DNA from: VAZQ01 sp963725065
Lineage (GTDB): Bacteria > Pseudomonadota > Alphaproteobacteria > Rhizobiales > Xanthobacteraceae
Reading direction: 5' to 3'
Assembly: GCA_963725065.1 (NCBI GenBank)
Contig: CAVRXD010000008.1
Location: forward strand, 124,001-188,000
Length of the DNA: 64,000 bases
The notes under the pieces were generated by a model. That model was given only the letters and a program-made list of their open reading frames with translations. It made no database searches and had not been told where the DNA came from. Shown in pieces: positions 43,796 through 52,020 of the stretch. Within the stretch, counting starts at the first letter, position 1. Every line of letters begins with the position of its first letter. A program made the position numbers and the translations under genes.

Positions 43796-44229
43796 ATGAT
43801 ACCTCCGCCGGTTGCCACGCCCGCTCCGGGGAAGCGGGACTGGGAGGTGGAATCGAAGGTCAACGCTTTCATCCTAACTCACCGTCATCGGCTAAGGCGT
43901 GGGAGAACGAAAATGCGTCTGGGTGATGCGGGGAGGCACATGCCGGACTGAAACATCAGCTTGGTTGTTCGTCCCAAGCTCCACGGGCTGCGTCGGCGAT
44001 TTATGGGTCATCAAAACTGGCACGCCGATGAAGAATGTGCGACCCTTAGATCACTAAGCAAGAACCGAGGAGGAGGAGGCAATTCCCGGACTTGCCCTTG
44101 CACATTGCATACGACGCTACGTTCTTTTTGCGATCGTGGCGCTGTGGTTTGTCATCGTCGCGGGTGAGGCGCTTATTGCTGCTGCGCTCGTCATCACCTG
44201 GGTATTCATGATCTCTCGGGAGCCCGTAA
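43796..44229. other. intergenic region
   Basis: About 430 bases. A hydrophobic open frame (FAIVALWFVIVAGEALIAAA) runs from about 44,100 to a stop near 44,264 but has no usable ATG, GTG or TTG start near its ribosome-site-like GAGGAGGAGG. It may be a decayed small membrane protein gene. Nothing else is recognised. Confidence 0.4.
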
Positions 44230-44490
44230 ATGACCAAGCCGGGACCCTATCAGCCCAGTCCTGATCATCATCCTGCGCTTCGTCACGCTCCAAGCCGCGG
44301 GGATGAAAATGATGCCTACAGCTTCAATCTCGTGGAAGGAGCCGACTTCACATTGGAGGATGGGAAAAGCGCGGTGCTCACCCAGATCGGATTGGAAAGA
44401 ATGGTGGAAGCTCACACCGCCGGGCGCGATGTCATCATAGCGGTTGATGGCGTCGTGATCTTTCGACTTCCAGCCTGGTGGGGTGACTGA
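44230..44490 (+). CDS. small hypothetical protein
   Basis: An 86-residue acidic protein, MTKPGPYQPSPDHHPALRHA..., with YSFNLVEGADFTLEDGKSAV, a helix with GLERMVEAHTAG and a final strand DVIIAVDGVVIFRLP. GGGAG stands before ATG 44230. It may form a small alpha/beta fold. No family is recognised. Confidence 0.6.
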   Translation: MTKPGPYQPSPDHHPALRHAPSRGDENDAYSFNLVEGADFTLEDGKSAVLTQIGLERMVEAHTAGRDVIIAVDGVVIFRLPAWWGD

Positions 44491-44600
44491 CATCCCACCG
44501 CGGATTCCTTTGCAGGGACGAGCATGAGATCCGGCGGAAGGCGAAGGAGCTGGGATTGGTCGAGCGGGCAGGGCGCTCGGCGTGAGTGGCGGCTCCCGTT

Positions 44601-44771
44601 TTAAGCCAGCGACTCTTCCCAAAAGGTGGAAGCAGGCGGGGAGGATCGGTGCGACGGATTGCTGTACCAGGGCAGAAGCTCAGGGTACTTGAGCGCGACG
44701 GCAAGAAATCCACTGACAAACGCAGTAGCGAGCACGAAAAAGATCACAACAACAAGCTCGCCGCGCGTCAT
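44601..44771 (-). CDS. small single-pass membrane protein
   Basis: A 56-residue protein, MTRGELVVVIFFVLATAFVS..., one helix and a C-terminal part starting ALKYPELLPWYSNPS. A damaged second copy lies at 49,957-50,029. The pair is useful because the second copy is cut by the contig junction. Confidence 0.65.
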   Translation of the reverse strand: MTRGELVVVIFFVLATAFVSGFLAVALKYPELLPWYSNPSHRSSPPASTFWEESLA

Positions 44772-44857
44772 CGGTTTTCCCGCTGGGTCCATGCACTTTG
44801 TGAGATGCGCGGCCGCTTGTCTGTTCACTAGTGAGCACAGGAATGAATGCGCGCAAA

Positions 44858-44882
44858 GAAAAAGCCCCGCCGAGGCGGGGCT
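44858..44882 (-). terminator. rho-independent terminator
   Basis: Stem AGCCCCGCC / GGCGGGGCT at 44,863-44,882, with a five-T run on the minus strand. The same hairpin occurs at 48,080-48,099 and a variant at 47,191-47,211. Confidence 0.7.
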
Positions 44883-44902
44883 AGAAGGGCCATCGAAGAG
44901 GC

Positions 44903-45235
44903 ATGGCAAACAAACCCGATTTAATCCCGCGAGATCACGGTCTCATGACAGCGCCCGTCCTTGCCGCGCAGGATTGGCTGGGTCATAAACCAGCAATGGC
45001 AGAGTCGCCTTCATACGGCGTGCAAATCCGGCAATACCCTCGCGCTTCCGGGGTTACCTGGCGGTGGTGGGTCTTCGATCGGCGCGGCGGTACGCACCTC
45101 GATACCGGCGTCATCGTTGGTCTTGATCGTGGCGCGGCTGAACAGGCCGCAACGAATGCGATTACGCGGTTGGAGCTGCGGGAGCGGCCCCCAGGGCATT
45201 CGGCTACGAATGCCCCGCGGACCATACGGCTGTAG
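44903..45235 (+). CDS. small hypothetical protein (intact copy of duplicated gene)
   Basis: A 110-residue protein, MANKPDLIPRDHGLMTAPVL..., with a beta-rich core YGVQIRQYPRAS, VTWRWWVFDRRGGTHLDTGV and a helix GAAEQAATNAITRLE. The conservation of RWWVFDR-GG-T--DTGVI in the decayed copy at 47,3xx supports that this frame was translated. ATG 44903 follows a poor start site; ATG 44945 is possible. The role is unknown. Confidence 0.65.
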   Translation: MANKPDLIPRDHGLMTAPVLAAQDWLGHKPAMAESPSYGVQIRQYPRASGVTWRWWVFDRRGGTHLDTGVIVGLDRGAAEQAATNAITRLELRERPPGHSATNAPRTIRL

Positions 45236-45373
45236 GTAGGACTGCCACCCGGAGCTACCCAATTTCATATCTAACAGGTCAAGCGTTGATGACACGGTCG
45301 CCCGCGTGTCATCAAAACTTGCGACCAAGCGCGTGATGAACAGGTTGAAAAGCGCGTCTGACCTTCGATGTGC

Positions 45374-45943
45374 TTAGATTCCGAGACCTTTGATGTGCGC
45401 GATAATTGCCTCGACGCTTTGCTCGGGCGTCAATCTCGTCACGTCGAGCGTCAGAGTCCCAGGCAACCTTGGATCGAGCACGGCGTGATGGCGACTCTTG
45501 TGGATGGCATCGGCGGGATCGGTGCATTTGAGCATGGATGCGCGATCGGCCGATTGAATACGCCGTACAAGTTCATCCTCGCCGCACACCAGGCGGACCG
45601 GGATGAGCCGGGCCCCGCGGCGTGCCGCTGTTGATTGGATGCCTCGCAGCACGTCTTCGTCGTAGCGCTCGCCCTCGATGCCATCGTGCGTGAATACGAA
45701 GTTCATGCCAGGCTTTGCCAACGTCGCGATCGTTTCGAGCACCGCCTCGCGTATCTTGGCGGTCTGGCTCCAAACCGCATTCGGCAAAGGCGACACGCCA
45801 TCCGGATCGATGAGGCCGAAAATCGGGTTATTGATCCAGTGATTATCGACAACCTTGGCGCCGACAGAGTGGGCAAATGCTCGTGCAATCGTCAGCTTGC
45901 CGGTCCCGGCAAAGCCCAGCAGATAAAGGAAAATATTGTCCAT
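45374..45943 (-). CDS. P-loop kinase (AAA_33/shikimate-kinase-like)
   Basis: A 189-residue protein starting MDNIFLYLLGFAGTGKLTIA. The Walker A motif is GFAGTGKLT. DNHWINNPIFGLI is the likely substrate part, FVFTHDGIEGERYDEDVLRG contains the Walker B-like strand, and DELVRRIQSADRAS holds lid arginines. It is similar in plan to the kinase at 41,658 but not a close copy. It is a probable small-molecule phosphotransferase; the substrate is unknown. Confidence 0.85.
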   Translation of the reverse strand: MDNIFLYLLGFAGTGKLTIARAFAHSVGAKVVDNHWINNPIFGLIDPDGVSPLPNAVWSQTAKIREAVLETIATLAKPGMNFVFTHDGIEGERYDEDVLRGIQSTAARRGARLIPVRLVCGEDELVRRIQSADRASMLKCTDPADAIHKSRHHAVLDPRLPGTLTLDVTRLTPEQSVEAIIAHIKGLGI

Positions 45944-46099
45944 CGATGCAATCGACTGCGGCCAAAAACGACCTCGGGCAAGACGCAGTATGAGTGGTAT
46001 CCCAATTCATTGCGCGCTTCTATTCTCTTGCGGACAGCCTCCGTGGGAAGCGCCAGCGAAGCGGTGATCCTGGACGCGCGTGCATCACAGAGAACCCGG

Positions 46100-46294
46100 A
46101 TGGCTCATACTGTTTTTTTTCAATCGCAACCGCCCGACGTTCATCGGTTCGTTATGAACGCTATTGAGCCGCTCTGGCTGGAGCCAAAGGCTGATGCCGC
46201 TGTCAGACAGGCAATCAAGCAGCAGTTTCCGGGAAGATTTTCGGACGATGAAATCGGCTTGCTGATTCATTGTGCGATGTTCATCATGAAATGA
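46100..46294 (+). CDS. small hypothetical protein
   Basis: A 64-residue protein, MAHTVFFQSQPPDVHRFVMN..., acidic and helical, ending LLIHCAMFIMK. Codon use is good, but the start signal is weak. No family is recognised. Confidence 0.5.
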   Translation: MAHTVFFQSQPPDVHRFVMNAIEPLWLEPKADAAVRQAIKQQFPGRFSDDEIGLLIHCAMFIMK

Positions 46295-46525
46295 TCTCGA
46301 CGAACGCGACTGCGCCTCTTCCATTGCTTCCAATTCGCCTCGAACTCACCCGTGGCCACTTCAAGGGTCGCACCTGATTTGATGAGTGCACGTGACGCTT
46401 TTCGGCCGCGCATCTACTGCAAGTGCCGACCGTTCCGTATTGCACAAAACCATCATCGAACAGTCAGCAATGACTGATAGTGCCTGTTGCCTGGCAAGGG
46501 GGCAGAGCACAGGAGAAATTGCAAT

Positions 46526-46750
46526 ATGTATAACGCAATCGTCTGCGCGATTGCCGCGGTCATGCTGGCCTCGACGGCCGTCGTCGCCAAGCCGCGCAAT
46601 AGTGACACCAATGGTCAGACCAGGGAGCAGTATTGCCGTCAACTGGTCGGCCCAGAAAAAGGGGAAGGGGAGGCAGGCAAAACCGCCACCATGCGATCGC
46701 AGATCATGCGGTGGGATGATTGCATGATGCAGCGATCTCCGAACCCTTGA
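46526..46750 (+). CDS. small exported protein
   Basis: A 74-residue protein with signal peptide (MYNAIVCAIAAVMLASTAVV, AKP). The mature part has two Cys (QYCRQLVG; WDDCMMQ) that may pair in the periplasm. AGGAG stands upstream of ATG 46526. No family is recognised. Confidence 0.7.
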   Translation: MYNAIVCAIAAVMLASTAVVAKPRNSDTNGQTREQYCRQLVGPEKGEGEAGKTATMRSQIMRWDDCMMQRSPNP

Positions 46751-46866
46751 ATTTCGGGGCGAACGCTTCAGGGCGACGGCACACATGAGGGTTCTTGAGT
46801 CCACTGGGCGCCCGTTCCCCAAGCCGTGAAGCCTCGCCCATACAGTCAGTCTGATTTGCGGCGCGG

Positions 46867-47133
46867 CTAAACCCGCGCCGCCAGCGCCAGCTGTCCCGCC
46901 TCTGTGATCCACATTCGTGTCACGTCGACTGCCCCGTCCTCATCCTCAAGGCGTTCGTTCCTTGCGACCGCAAGGCCGCTCCGCACGAGCTCGATAAGCA
47001 CATCGGCCGAGATGTTCTCCGCGGCAAGGATAGCCTCGGTGCATCCATTCGGGTGTGCAGCGAGAAGGTTCAGGGCGCGACGCCGGGGGTCAGGCGCGGT
47101 CTTGGGCCGTCGTCGTTTCATTCGGTCTGACAT
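46867..47133 (-). CDS. small winged-helix-like hypothetical protein
   Basis: An 88-residue basic protein, MSDRMKRRRPKTAPDPRRRA..., then LNLLAAHPNGCTEAILAAEN, DVLIELVRSGLAVARNERLE and MWITEAGQLALAARV. The helix-helix-wing order and final ITEAGxxAL are typical of small winged-helix proteins in rhizobia. A DNA-binding role is an inference. Confidence 0.7.
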   Translation of the reverse strand: MSDRMKRRRPKTAPDPRRRALNLLAAHPNGCTEAILAAENISADVLIELVRSGLAVARNERLEDEDGAVDVTRMWITEAGQLALAARV

Positions 47134-47184
47134 GCAACCGGTGGGCCGCTCCTCCATAAAGGGAAGACATGTCGCATAGACAGC

Positions 47185-47211
47185 GAAAAAAGCCCCGCGG
47201 GGAGCGGGGTT
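47185..47211 (-). terminator. rho-independent terminator
   Basis: Stem AGCCCCGC / GCGGGGTT (47,191-47,211) with six T on the minus strand. It is the counterpart of the hairpin at 44,863 in the segmental duplication. Confidence 0.65.
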
Positions 47212-47655
47212 AAGAGGCCATCGAATACGTCTCGCTCGGAATCGATGGAGAGATTAGTCCCGTCAGGTCACCAGAACATGACAGCACTCTTGCCTCGTCG
47301 CGTTGAGCAAGTCGTATACCCGCTGTGGCAGAACAACATAGATACGGCAGCATCCTCGTGCCGCTGGCACAACTTGGCGCTGGTGGGTCTTCGATCGCGG
47401 TGGCGGCACTCCATTCGACACGGGCGTCATTATCGGCGGAGATCGTGTCGCTGCTGAAATCGCCGCGCATGAGGGCCATCGAGCGACTACAAACCCATGA
47501 GTGGCCCCCGGAGCGATCGGCCACGATCACTCCGAGAGCCACGCGGCCCTAGGCAGGGCAGACGCCCGAGCCAACTCAATTCAAAACGCAGGCTGTGAAG
47601 CCTGGATGACGCTGTCGCCGGCGTGTCATCAAACCTTGCGACAAACGCAATGTCG
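47212..47655 (+). pseudogene. decayed copy of the 44,903 gene and its downstream region
   Basis: In one frame RQHPRAAG-TTWRWWVFDRGG and TPFDTGVIIGGDRVAAEIAA match the intact protein at 44,903 (RQYPRASGVTWRWWVFDRRG). The frame is interrupted upstream by a TAG and small indels and ends early at TGA after ATTNP. The region beyond carries the same CGTGTCATCAAA and CTTGCGAC as the left copy. I see no intact gene in this 440-base stretch. Confidence 0.6.
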
Positions 47656-47683
47656 GAGCCACGGGCGCATTGCTGTTTTCGTC

Positions 47684-47965
47684 ATGCCGATCGGACAATA
47701 TCTTGATGGGGAGCAGTTCGATCCAGAGACCGCGCGTCTCTTGGGCATCGCATTCGAGTTCGCCATCCAGGCTCTGCATAACTGGGGCGTGGTCGATCCA
47801 CCGCGCGATGCAATCGCGAGAGCTATCATCGGCTTTGCGAGAGCAGGCGAACGGGACCCTGAGCGGCTGTGCGATCTCGCCGTAGAGGCGTGCGCCAAGC
47901 CGGTAATCAGCAATCCCAGTCCTCTTCCGCCTGACGCTGCACCGCCTGCGCATGCGGATTCTTGA
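47684..47965 (+). CDS. short helical protein, family B (member 2)
   Basis: A 93-residue protein, MPIGQYLDGEQFDPETARLL..., with GIAFEFAIQALHNWGVVDPP, ARAIIGFARAGERDPERLCD and a Pro-rich tail. Paralogue of the gene at 33,860. ATG 47684 is where the similarity starts; the frame is open upstream through the duplicated region. Confidence 0.72.
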   Translation: MPIGQYLDGEQFDPETARLLGIAFEFAIQALHNWGVVDPPRDAIARAIIGFARAGERDPERLCDLAVEACAKPVISNPSPLPPDAAPPAHADS

Positions 47966-48375
47966 ACTTGAGCCAGTCCGGCGACCTCCCCGACCTGCGA
48001 TGATACGCGGCTTCTAAAACGGAGGCTTCTGTCCGGGCGAGGTCCGGCCAATCAGACCCCTTCGTCTCGCTAAACAAAGAGCCCCGCCGAGGCGGGGCTC
48101 GTATCCAGAGATGTCATCACAAAATGCGAGTTCGATCCTGAGCACAGTCCGTCTGCGTTACCACGTCTGCGTCTCATACCAGTCGTCTACGTCTTTTCTC
48201 ACCTGATCCTTGGCGATGCCGTAGCGCTCTTGAATTTTGCCCTAGAACAGGTTGCGGGCCTCTGATTGGTTCGCCCCCGCGCTCTCATGTTCCGCGGCGT
48301 GCCGTCACATGGGAGAGGAACTCGCCAATAGTGTTTTTGACGAGCGATCCTCTCTCACTTTACGCCCGCTCACAA
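47966..48375. other. intergenic region with terminator
   Basis: About 410 bases. It has the terminator at 48,080-48,099 and otherwise only shadow frames. No RNA gene is seen. Confidence 0.4.
48080..48099. terminator. rho-independent terminator-like hairpin
   Basis: AGCCCCGCC / GGCGGGGCT, identical to the hairpin at 44,863. It is 115 bases after the family B gene. The A-rich left flank would give a U-run on the minus strand. Confidence 0.6.
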
Positions 48376-48666
48376 TTATCGGGGCGACGGATTTGTCTTT
48401 GAACCGACGGGCGCGCCATCGGGATTGCGCTCCACGGCTTGGTTGTTTCCACCCGCTTGCTCGTCCATGGACTTGGTATTTCCCGGATTGGCGCCGGTTG
48501 TTTGCGGAGCCCGCTGGGGATTGCTCATGGAGCCCGGCTGGTTCGGCTGAGTCATCGTCCCTTCCTGGGGAGCAGTCATGCCGGGTCGGTCGTTGGCATT
48601 TTGCGCAGAGGCACCCGAGAGGCCCAATCCGAGCGCAAGGGTGGCTGCAATGACGGTTGTCTTCAT
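48376..48666 (-). CDS. small exported Asn/Gln/Pro-rich protein
   Basis: A 96-residue protein with signal peptide (MKTTVIAATLALGLGLSGAS, AQN). The mature part is low complexity, rich in Asn, Gln, Pro, Gly, Met and Thr (for example MTQPNQPGSMSNPQRAPQTT), and has no Cys. It resembles disordered stress-type periplasmic proteins. GGAAGG precedes ATG 48666. Confidence 0.7.
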   Translation of the reverse strand: MKTTVIAATLALGLGLSGASAQNANDRPGMTAPQEGTMTQPNQPGSMSNPQRAPQTTGANPGNTKSMDEQAGGNNQAVERNPDGAPVGSKTNPSPR

Positions 48667-48894
48667 CTTCGGCCTTCCTTCACTGTTGTTGATAACGAAC
48701 AAACATTTAAGTGTCCGGAGGCCACGTTGTTCCCAGCCGATTGGCTCCCCGCGCCATGATGTCGCTAAAACCAAAGGTTTGCCCGAGGTCCCGGCGATCG
48801 CGCATTGTTGGCAGCCTCCCGGCTCTCGGATTGCGGCTGGACGTATTTCTTCGGATCCTATTGTCTAGTCCATCGCGTTGCGGGAGACGCCGTT

Positions 48895-49557
48895 ATGGAA
48901 TGCCTTGGCGCCCGAATGTCTGCCTTTGTGCTCGCGGCCTCGTTTCTGATGGCGCCCCCGAGCCACGCAGAGGAATCGCAGAGCAGAGTGCCCAGCTACA
49001 TCGAGGCCGATCGCACGCAAGCGGAAGAGACATTGGGAGGGACGCTTGCAAACGATGTGTTCTCGGATCGCTTCACCGCTCTGCGGAAACGGCAGATCGC
49101 AAGCTCTCTGCGCGATAATCCGGCGGCGGGATGTGGAAACCCGCCGGCTTTCACCTTGCAGATCGTCGTGGGCCTCGAGCGGTCCCCGGACGGATCGGCG
49201 TGGCGGGAGCTGTACCTCATCAGATGCAAGGTGGATGTGCGCCGGACATTTCTTCTGATCCGGTCACCAAAGGACGGCATGAAAAGTGTGGAGCTCGCTC
49301 CGGGGGGTACGATCGCCGACGTGACCTTGCAGCGGGACGTCCTTCAGGGCGCGTCGATGGCTGCGATGATTGGTCGGGGTACGGCAGCCGGCTGCAAGCG
49401 CGTGCAAGTCCGCGACACGCGGGTGACATCCGGGACCGGCCTGTCGAACACGCCGTGGACCGAGGCCTGGACGATGGATGCCTGCGGCACGTCGGTCGAT
49501 GTTGAGATCAAGTTCACGCCCTCGGCAAAAGGCGGCACCGATTGGTCCATTCGTTGA
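48895..49557 (+). CDS. exported protein of unknown function
   Basis: A 220-residue protein with signal peptide (MSAFVLAASFLMAPPSHAEE). The mature part has QIVVGLERSPDGSAWRELYL, RCKVDVRRTFLLIRSPKD, several Cys (CGNPP, IRCKV, AGCKRVQV, MDACGTS) and a beta-rich C-terminus DVEIKFTPS. GGGAG is near ATG 48895; ATG 48916 gives a tighter signal peptide. No family is recognised. Confidence 0.75.
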   Translation: MECLGARMSAFVLAASFLMAPPSHAEESQSRVPSYIEADRTQAEETLGGTLANDVFSDRFTALRKRQIASSLRDNPAAGCGNPPAFTLQIVVGLERSPDGSAWRELYLIRCKVDVRRTFLLIRSPKDGMKSVELAPGGTIADVTLQRDVLQGASMAAMIGRGTAAGCKRVQVRDTRVTSGTGLSNTPWTEAWTMDACGTSVDVEIKFTPSAKGGTDWSIR

Positions 49558-49667
49558 CGGTCACGCCGTCTGGCTGTGTCCGTACCGGCAGGAGAGCCCA
49601 AGCACCCGTTTGGCCTTGGGCAGATCTCCTCGTGCGAGATCGAGGGACCAGTGCAACGCCGCGAAGA

Positions 49668-49916
49668 CTATTGCGGTGGTTTGCGTTCCGGGGTTCGAGT
49701 GGCGCGGGCGATGAAGTCCCCCACGCGTTCCTGAGCCTCCGCATCGTGGAAGGGATTGTCCAGGTTCTTTGGTCTACCAGCGGCGGGGTCATGGAGAAAC
49801 ACGCCCTGAATGCGGGCGGAACGTTTGAAAACCGCGCCAATGAAAGCAGTCCATACCCTCAGAGCCGTGTTGAAAGACGACCAAACTGGCTTACGCATCC
49901 TGAGCGCCTTTCGCAC
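49668..49916 (-). CDS. small hypothetical protein
   Basis: Up to 82 residues; ATG 49898 (MRKPVWSS) is also possible. It has a helical N-terminus (FNTALRVWTAFIGAVFKRSA), then IQGVFLHDPAAGRPKNLDNP, FHDAEAQERVGDFIA. The GRPKNLDNPFHDxEAQ part looks like a conserved rhizobial small-protein motif, from memory. It is the last complete gene of the alphaproteobacterial part. Confidence 0.6.
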   Translation of the reverse strand: MRKALRMRKPVWSSFNTALRVWTAFIGAVFKRSARIQGVFLHDPAAGRPKNLDNPFHDAEAQERVGDFIARATRTPERKPPQ

Positions 49917-49956
49917 TGCAGCGAAATCGGTTGGATCGCTGCACCGGGCCGCTGTA

Positions 49957-50029
49957 TCACGGCGGAAGCTCAGGGAACATCAGCGCGCCGGCAAGAAAAA
50001 CCACTGACAAGCGCGACGGCGACCACGAA
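49957..50029 (-). pseudogene. fragment of small membrane protein, cut by contig junction
   Basis: On the minus strand FVVAVALVSGF, then (after one extra T) LAGALMFPELPP, matching FVLATAFVSGF and LAVALKYPELLP of the gene at 44,601. The match ends at about 50,029, exactly where actinobacterial sequence begins, so the N-terminal codons are missing. Confidence 0.65.
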
Positions 50030-50034
50030 ACCCG
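50020..50034. other. junction between alphaproteobacterial and actinobacterial sequence
   Basis: Left of it, homology to a gene elsewhere in this window runs up to CACGAAA (50,023-50,029). Right of it, an HD-domain protein frame begins with no start codon. The frame has a stop at 50,005-50,007 in the left sequence. No repeat or att-like sequence is seen at the joint. Confidence 0.75.
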
Positions 50035-50598
50035 GGCCTCGTCCGTGACTTCGGCCTCGAGCAGGACGACGCAGAGATCGTCGTCGTCCTCGCCGCTCTC
50101 TTCCACTGCATCGGAATGTCGATCCACCGTCACGGCCACGAGGACTTCTCGCTCTTCCTCGCCGAGCCGAAGATGCGGGAGCTGCTCGACGGTCTCTACG
50201 ACGAGCCGGACAAGACCGTGATCGTGTCAGAGGTTCTGCAGGCGATCATCAGCCACCGCGCCGACGGCGAGCCGCTGACGGTCGACGCGGGCATCGTCCG
50301 GGTCGCCGACGCGCTCGACATGGCGAAGGGCCGCTCGCGGATCCCGTTCGAGAAGGGCAGCATCTCGATGCACTCGCTCTCGGCTGCGGCGATCGAGGAC
50401 GTCACGATCAGCGACGGCGAGGATCGCCCGATCAAGATCGAGATCCTGATGAACAACAGTTCCGGGATCTTCCAGGTCGACGGACTGCTGAAGGCGAAGC
50501 TCCGTGGCAGCGGCCTCGAGCCCTACGTCGAGGTGGTCGCGCACATCGACACCGAGACCGAGCAGCGCCTCGTGCCGATGTACCGGCTCGAGATCTGA
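50032..50598 (+). CDS. HD-domain protein, 5' truncated at junction
   Basis: At least 188 residues without a start. The HD signature region reads AALFHCIGMSIHRHGHEDFS; His and following metal-type residues are present, but the usual HD aspartate is Cys (HC). Then come LQAIISHRADGEPLTVDAGI, RVADALDMAKGRSR and a C-terminal beta domain ending VPMYRLEI. It resembles HD-type phosphohydrolases of archaea and actinobacteria. The N-terminus is lost at the join. Confidence 0.8.
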   Translation, partial: PGLVRDFGLEQDDAEIVVVLAALFHCIGMSIHRHGHEDFSLFLAEPKMRELLDGLYDEPDKTVIVSEVLQAIISHRADGEPLTVDAGIVRVADALDMAKGRSRIPFEKGSISMHSLSAAAIEDVTISDGEDRPIKIEILMNNSSGIFQVDGLLKAKLRGSGLEPYVEVVAHIDTETEQRLVPMYRLEI

Positions 50599-50637
50599 AC
50601 CGCGCGAACAGCCTGGCTACACTGGCGGCCGACCCGT

Positions 50638-50708
50638 TGCGGGGTCGTCTAATGGTAGGACGCCTGACTCTGGATCAGGAAGTTGGGGTTCGAATCCCTG
50701 CCCCGCAG
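50638..50708 (+). tRNA. tRNA-Gln (CUG)
   Basis: Acceptor arms TGCGGGG and CCCCGCA, D arm GTC-TAATGGTA-GGAC, anticodon stem CCTGA/TCAGG with loop CTCTGGA (anticodon CUG), T arm with GGTTCGAATCC and discriminator G. CCA is not encoded. It lies 39 bases after the HD-domain gene, with the aquaporin gene running towards it on the other strand. Confidence 0.92.
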
Positions 50709-50709
50709 C

Positions 50710-51368
50710 TCGAGGCTCACCGCGGATGAACTGGTAGGTGACCGCAGCAAGCGAGGCGCCCGCGAGCGGCGCGACGATGTACAGCCAGAGCGCGTGGAGG
50801 TTGCCCGAGACGACGGCCGGGCCGATCGAGCGGGCCGGGTTCATCGAGGCGCCGCTGATCGGGCCGCCGAACATCGCGTCGAGGAGAACGGTGCCGCCGA
50901 CCGCGATCGCCGCGGCCTCCCCGACGGCCCGCGTGTCGGTGGCGACGGACATGATCACGAACATGAGGAAGAACGTGAGCACCAGCTCCCAGAGGAACGA
51001 TTGCGCCTGCGATCCCGACGGCAGCGTCGCGCCGACGTCCGCGCCTGTTGCCGAGCGAGGCTCGTAAGAGCGCCGCCGCGGCGAGTGCGCCCACGAGCTG
51101 AGCTCCCCAGTAGCCGACCGCGCGGCTCCACGGGAAGTGACGGCTCAGCGCGAAGGCGAAGGTGACGCCGGGTTGAAGTGCGCGCCGGAGATGTGGCCGA
51201 CGGCGTAGATCTCGAACATGATCACGAGCCCGAACGTGATCGCGACTCCGACGTGGCCGAGCTGGCCGGTCTTCTGCGTCGACCATGATCGCGCCGCAGC
51301 CGGCGAAGACGAGCGCGAACGTGCCGATGGCCTCGGCGAGGAGCGGGCGCAGGGGCTCGCGGCCTCAC
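50710..51368 (-). CDS. aquaporin / MIP family channel, frame broken several times
   Basis: Pieces in three frames join into one MIP protein: AEAIGTFALVFAGCGAIMV, GHISGAHFNPGVTFAFALSR (first NPA-type box, NPG), YWGAQLVGALAAAALLRASL, LTFFLMFVIMSVATDTRA and GGPISGASMNPARSIGPAVV (second box, NPAR). Indels are needed near 51,050, 51,170 and 51,260. It overlaps or abuts the arsC stop and is probably cotranscribed with it. MIP channels in ars operons can export As(III), which fits. The final frame reads on into the antisense of tRNA-Gln, so the true stop is uncertain. Confidence 0.82.
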
Positions 51369-52001
51369 GCGTCGTCCGGGAGAAGCTCGGCCATCAGCCG
51401 CTGACACGCGCTGGTCGATCTCGTCGCGGATCGCGCGCACGGCCTCGACGTCCTGCCCGGCGGGGTCGTCGAGCTCCCAGTCCTCGTAGCGCTTGCCGGG
51501 ATAGATCGGGCAGGCATCGCCGCAGCCCATCGTGATCACGACGTCGGCGGCCCGGACGAACTCGTCGGTGAGCGGCTTCGGGAACTCCTGGCTCATGTCG
51601 ACGCCGATCTCCTCCATCGCCTCGACGACGGCCGGATTGATCTCCTCAGCCGGGGCGCTGCCGGCCGAACGGACGTGGATCCGGCCGTCCGAGCGGAGCT
51701 TCAGGAGGCCAGCTGCCATCTGGGTGCGGCCTGCGTTGTGCACGCAGACGAAGAGCACCTCGGGCTGATCGTCGGGCACGAGGTCCTGTGCCTGGGCGAG
51801 TGCCAGCAGGCGCTCACGGGCGAAACGGTGCGCGAGCACCGGCACGAAGACGTTGATCCGCGAGTTTCCCGAGCAGATCGAGCGAATCCGCGATGTAGCG
51901 CTCGATCGTCTCCCGGAGAAGATCCCGGCGAACTCGTCCTTCAGCGCCTCAGCGGCTTGTCGGACATGATGTCGAGTGACAGGGTCAAGCGTCTCTGACA
52001 C
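51365..52001 (-). CDS. arsC: arsenate reductase, LMW-phosphatase family, with internal frameshifts
   Basis: About 210 residues from GTG 52001 (AGGAGG upstream). The N-terminal helical part has RHHVRQAAEALKDEFAG, then ETIERYIADSLDLLG in another frame, then VFVPVLAHRFARERLLALAQ. The catalytic domain is intact: VLFVCVHNAGRTQMAAGLL (P-loop C-x5-R), VVITMGCGDACPIYPG and YEDWELDDPAGQD. The end MAELLPDDA-TGA at 51,365 needs one frame change near 51,400. It reduces As(V) to As(III). Confidence 0.87.
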
Positions 52002-52020
52002 GGTTCCTTCCTCCTCCGGT

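Larger units (their letters stand above)
44858..45340. repeat. segmental duplication, left copy
   Basis: This block resembles 47,185-47,655. The shared order is a GCCCCGC hairpin, GGCCATCGAA, CATGACAGC, an RWWVFDR-encoding stretch, then CGTGTCATCAAA and CTTGCGAC. The left copy keeps an intact gene (44,903-45,235); the right copy is broken. Confidence 0.65.

Noticed and set aside
41658..45943. Toxin-antitoxin system based on the zeta-like P-loop kinases
   Set aside because: Neither kinase gene has an adjacent small antitoxin gene, and the sequences fit general AAA_33 kinases equally well.
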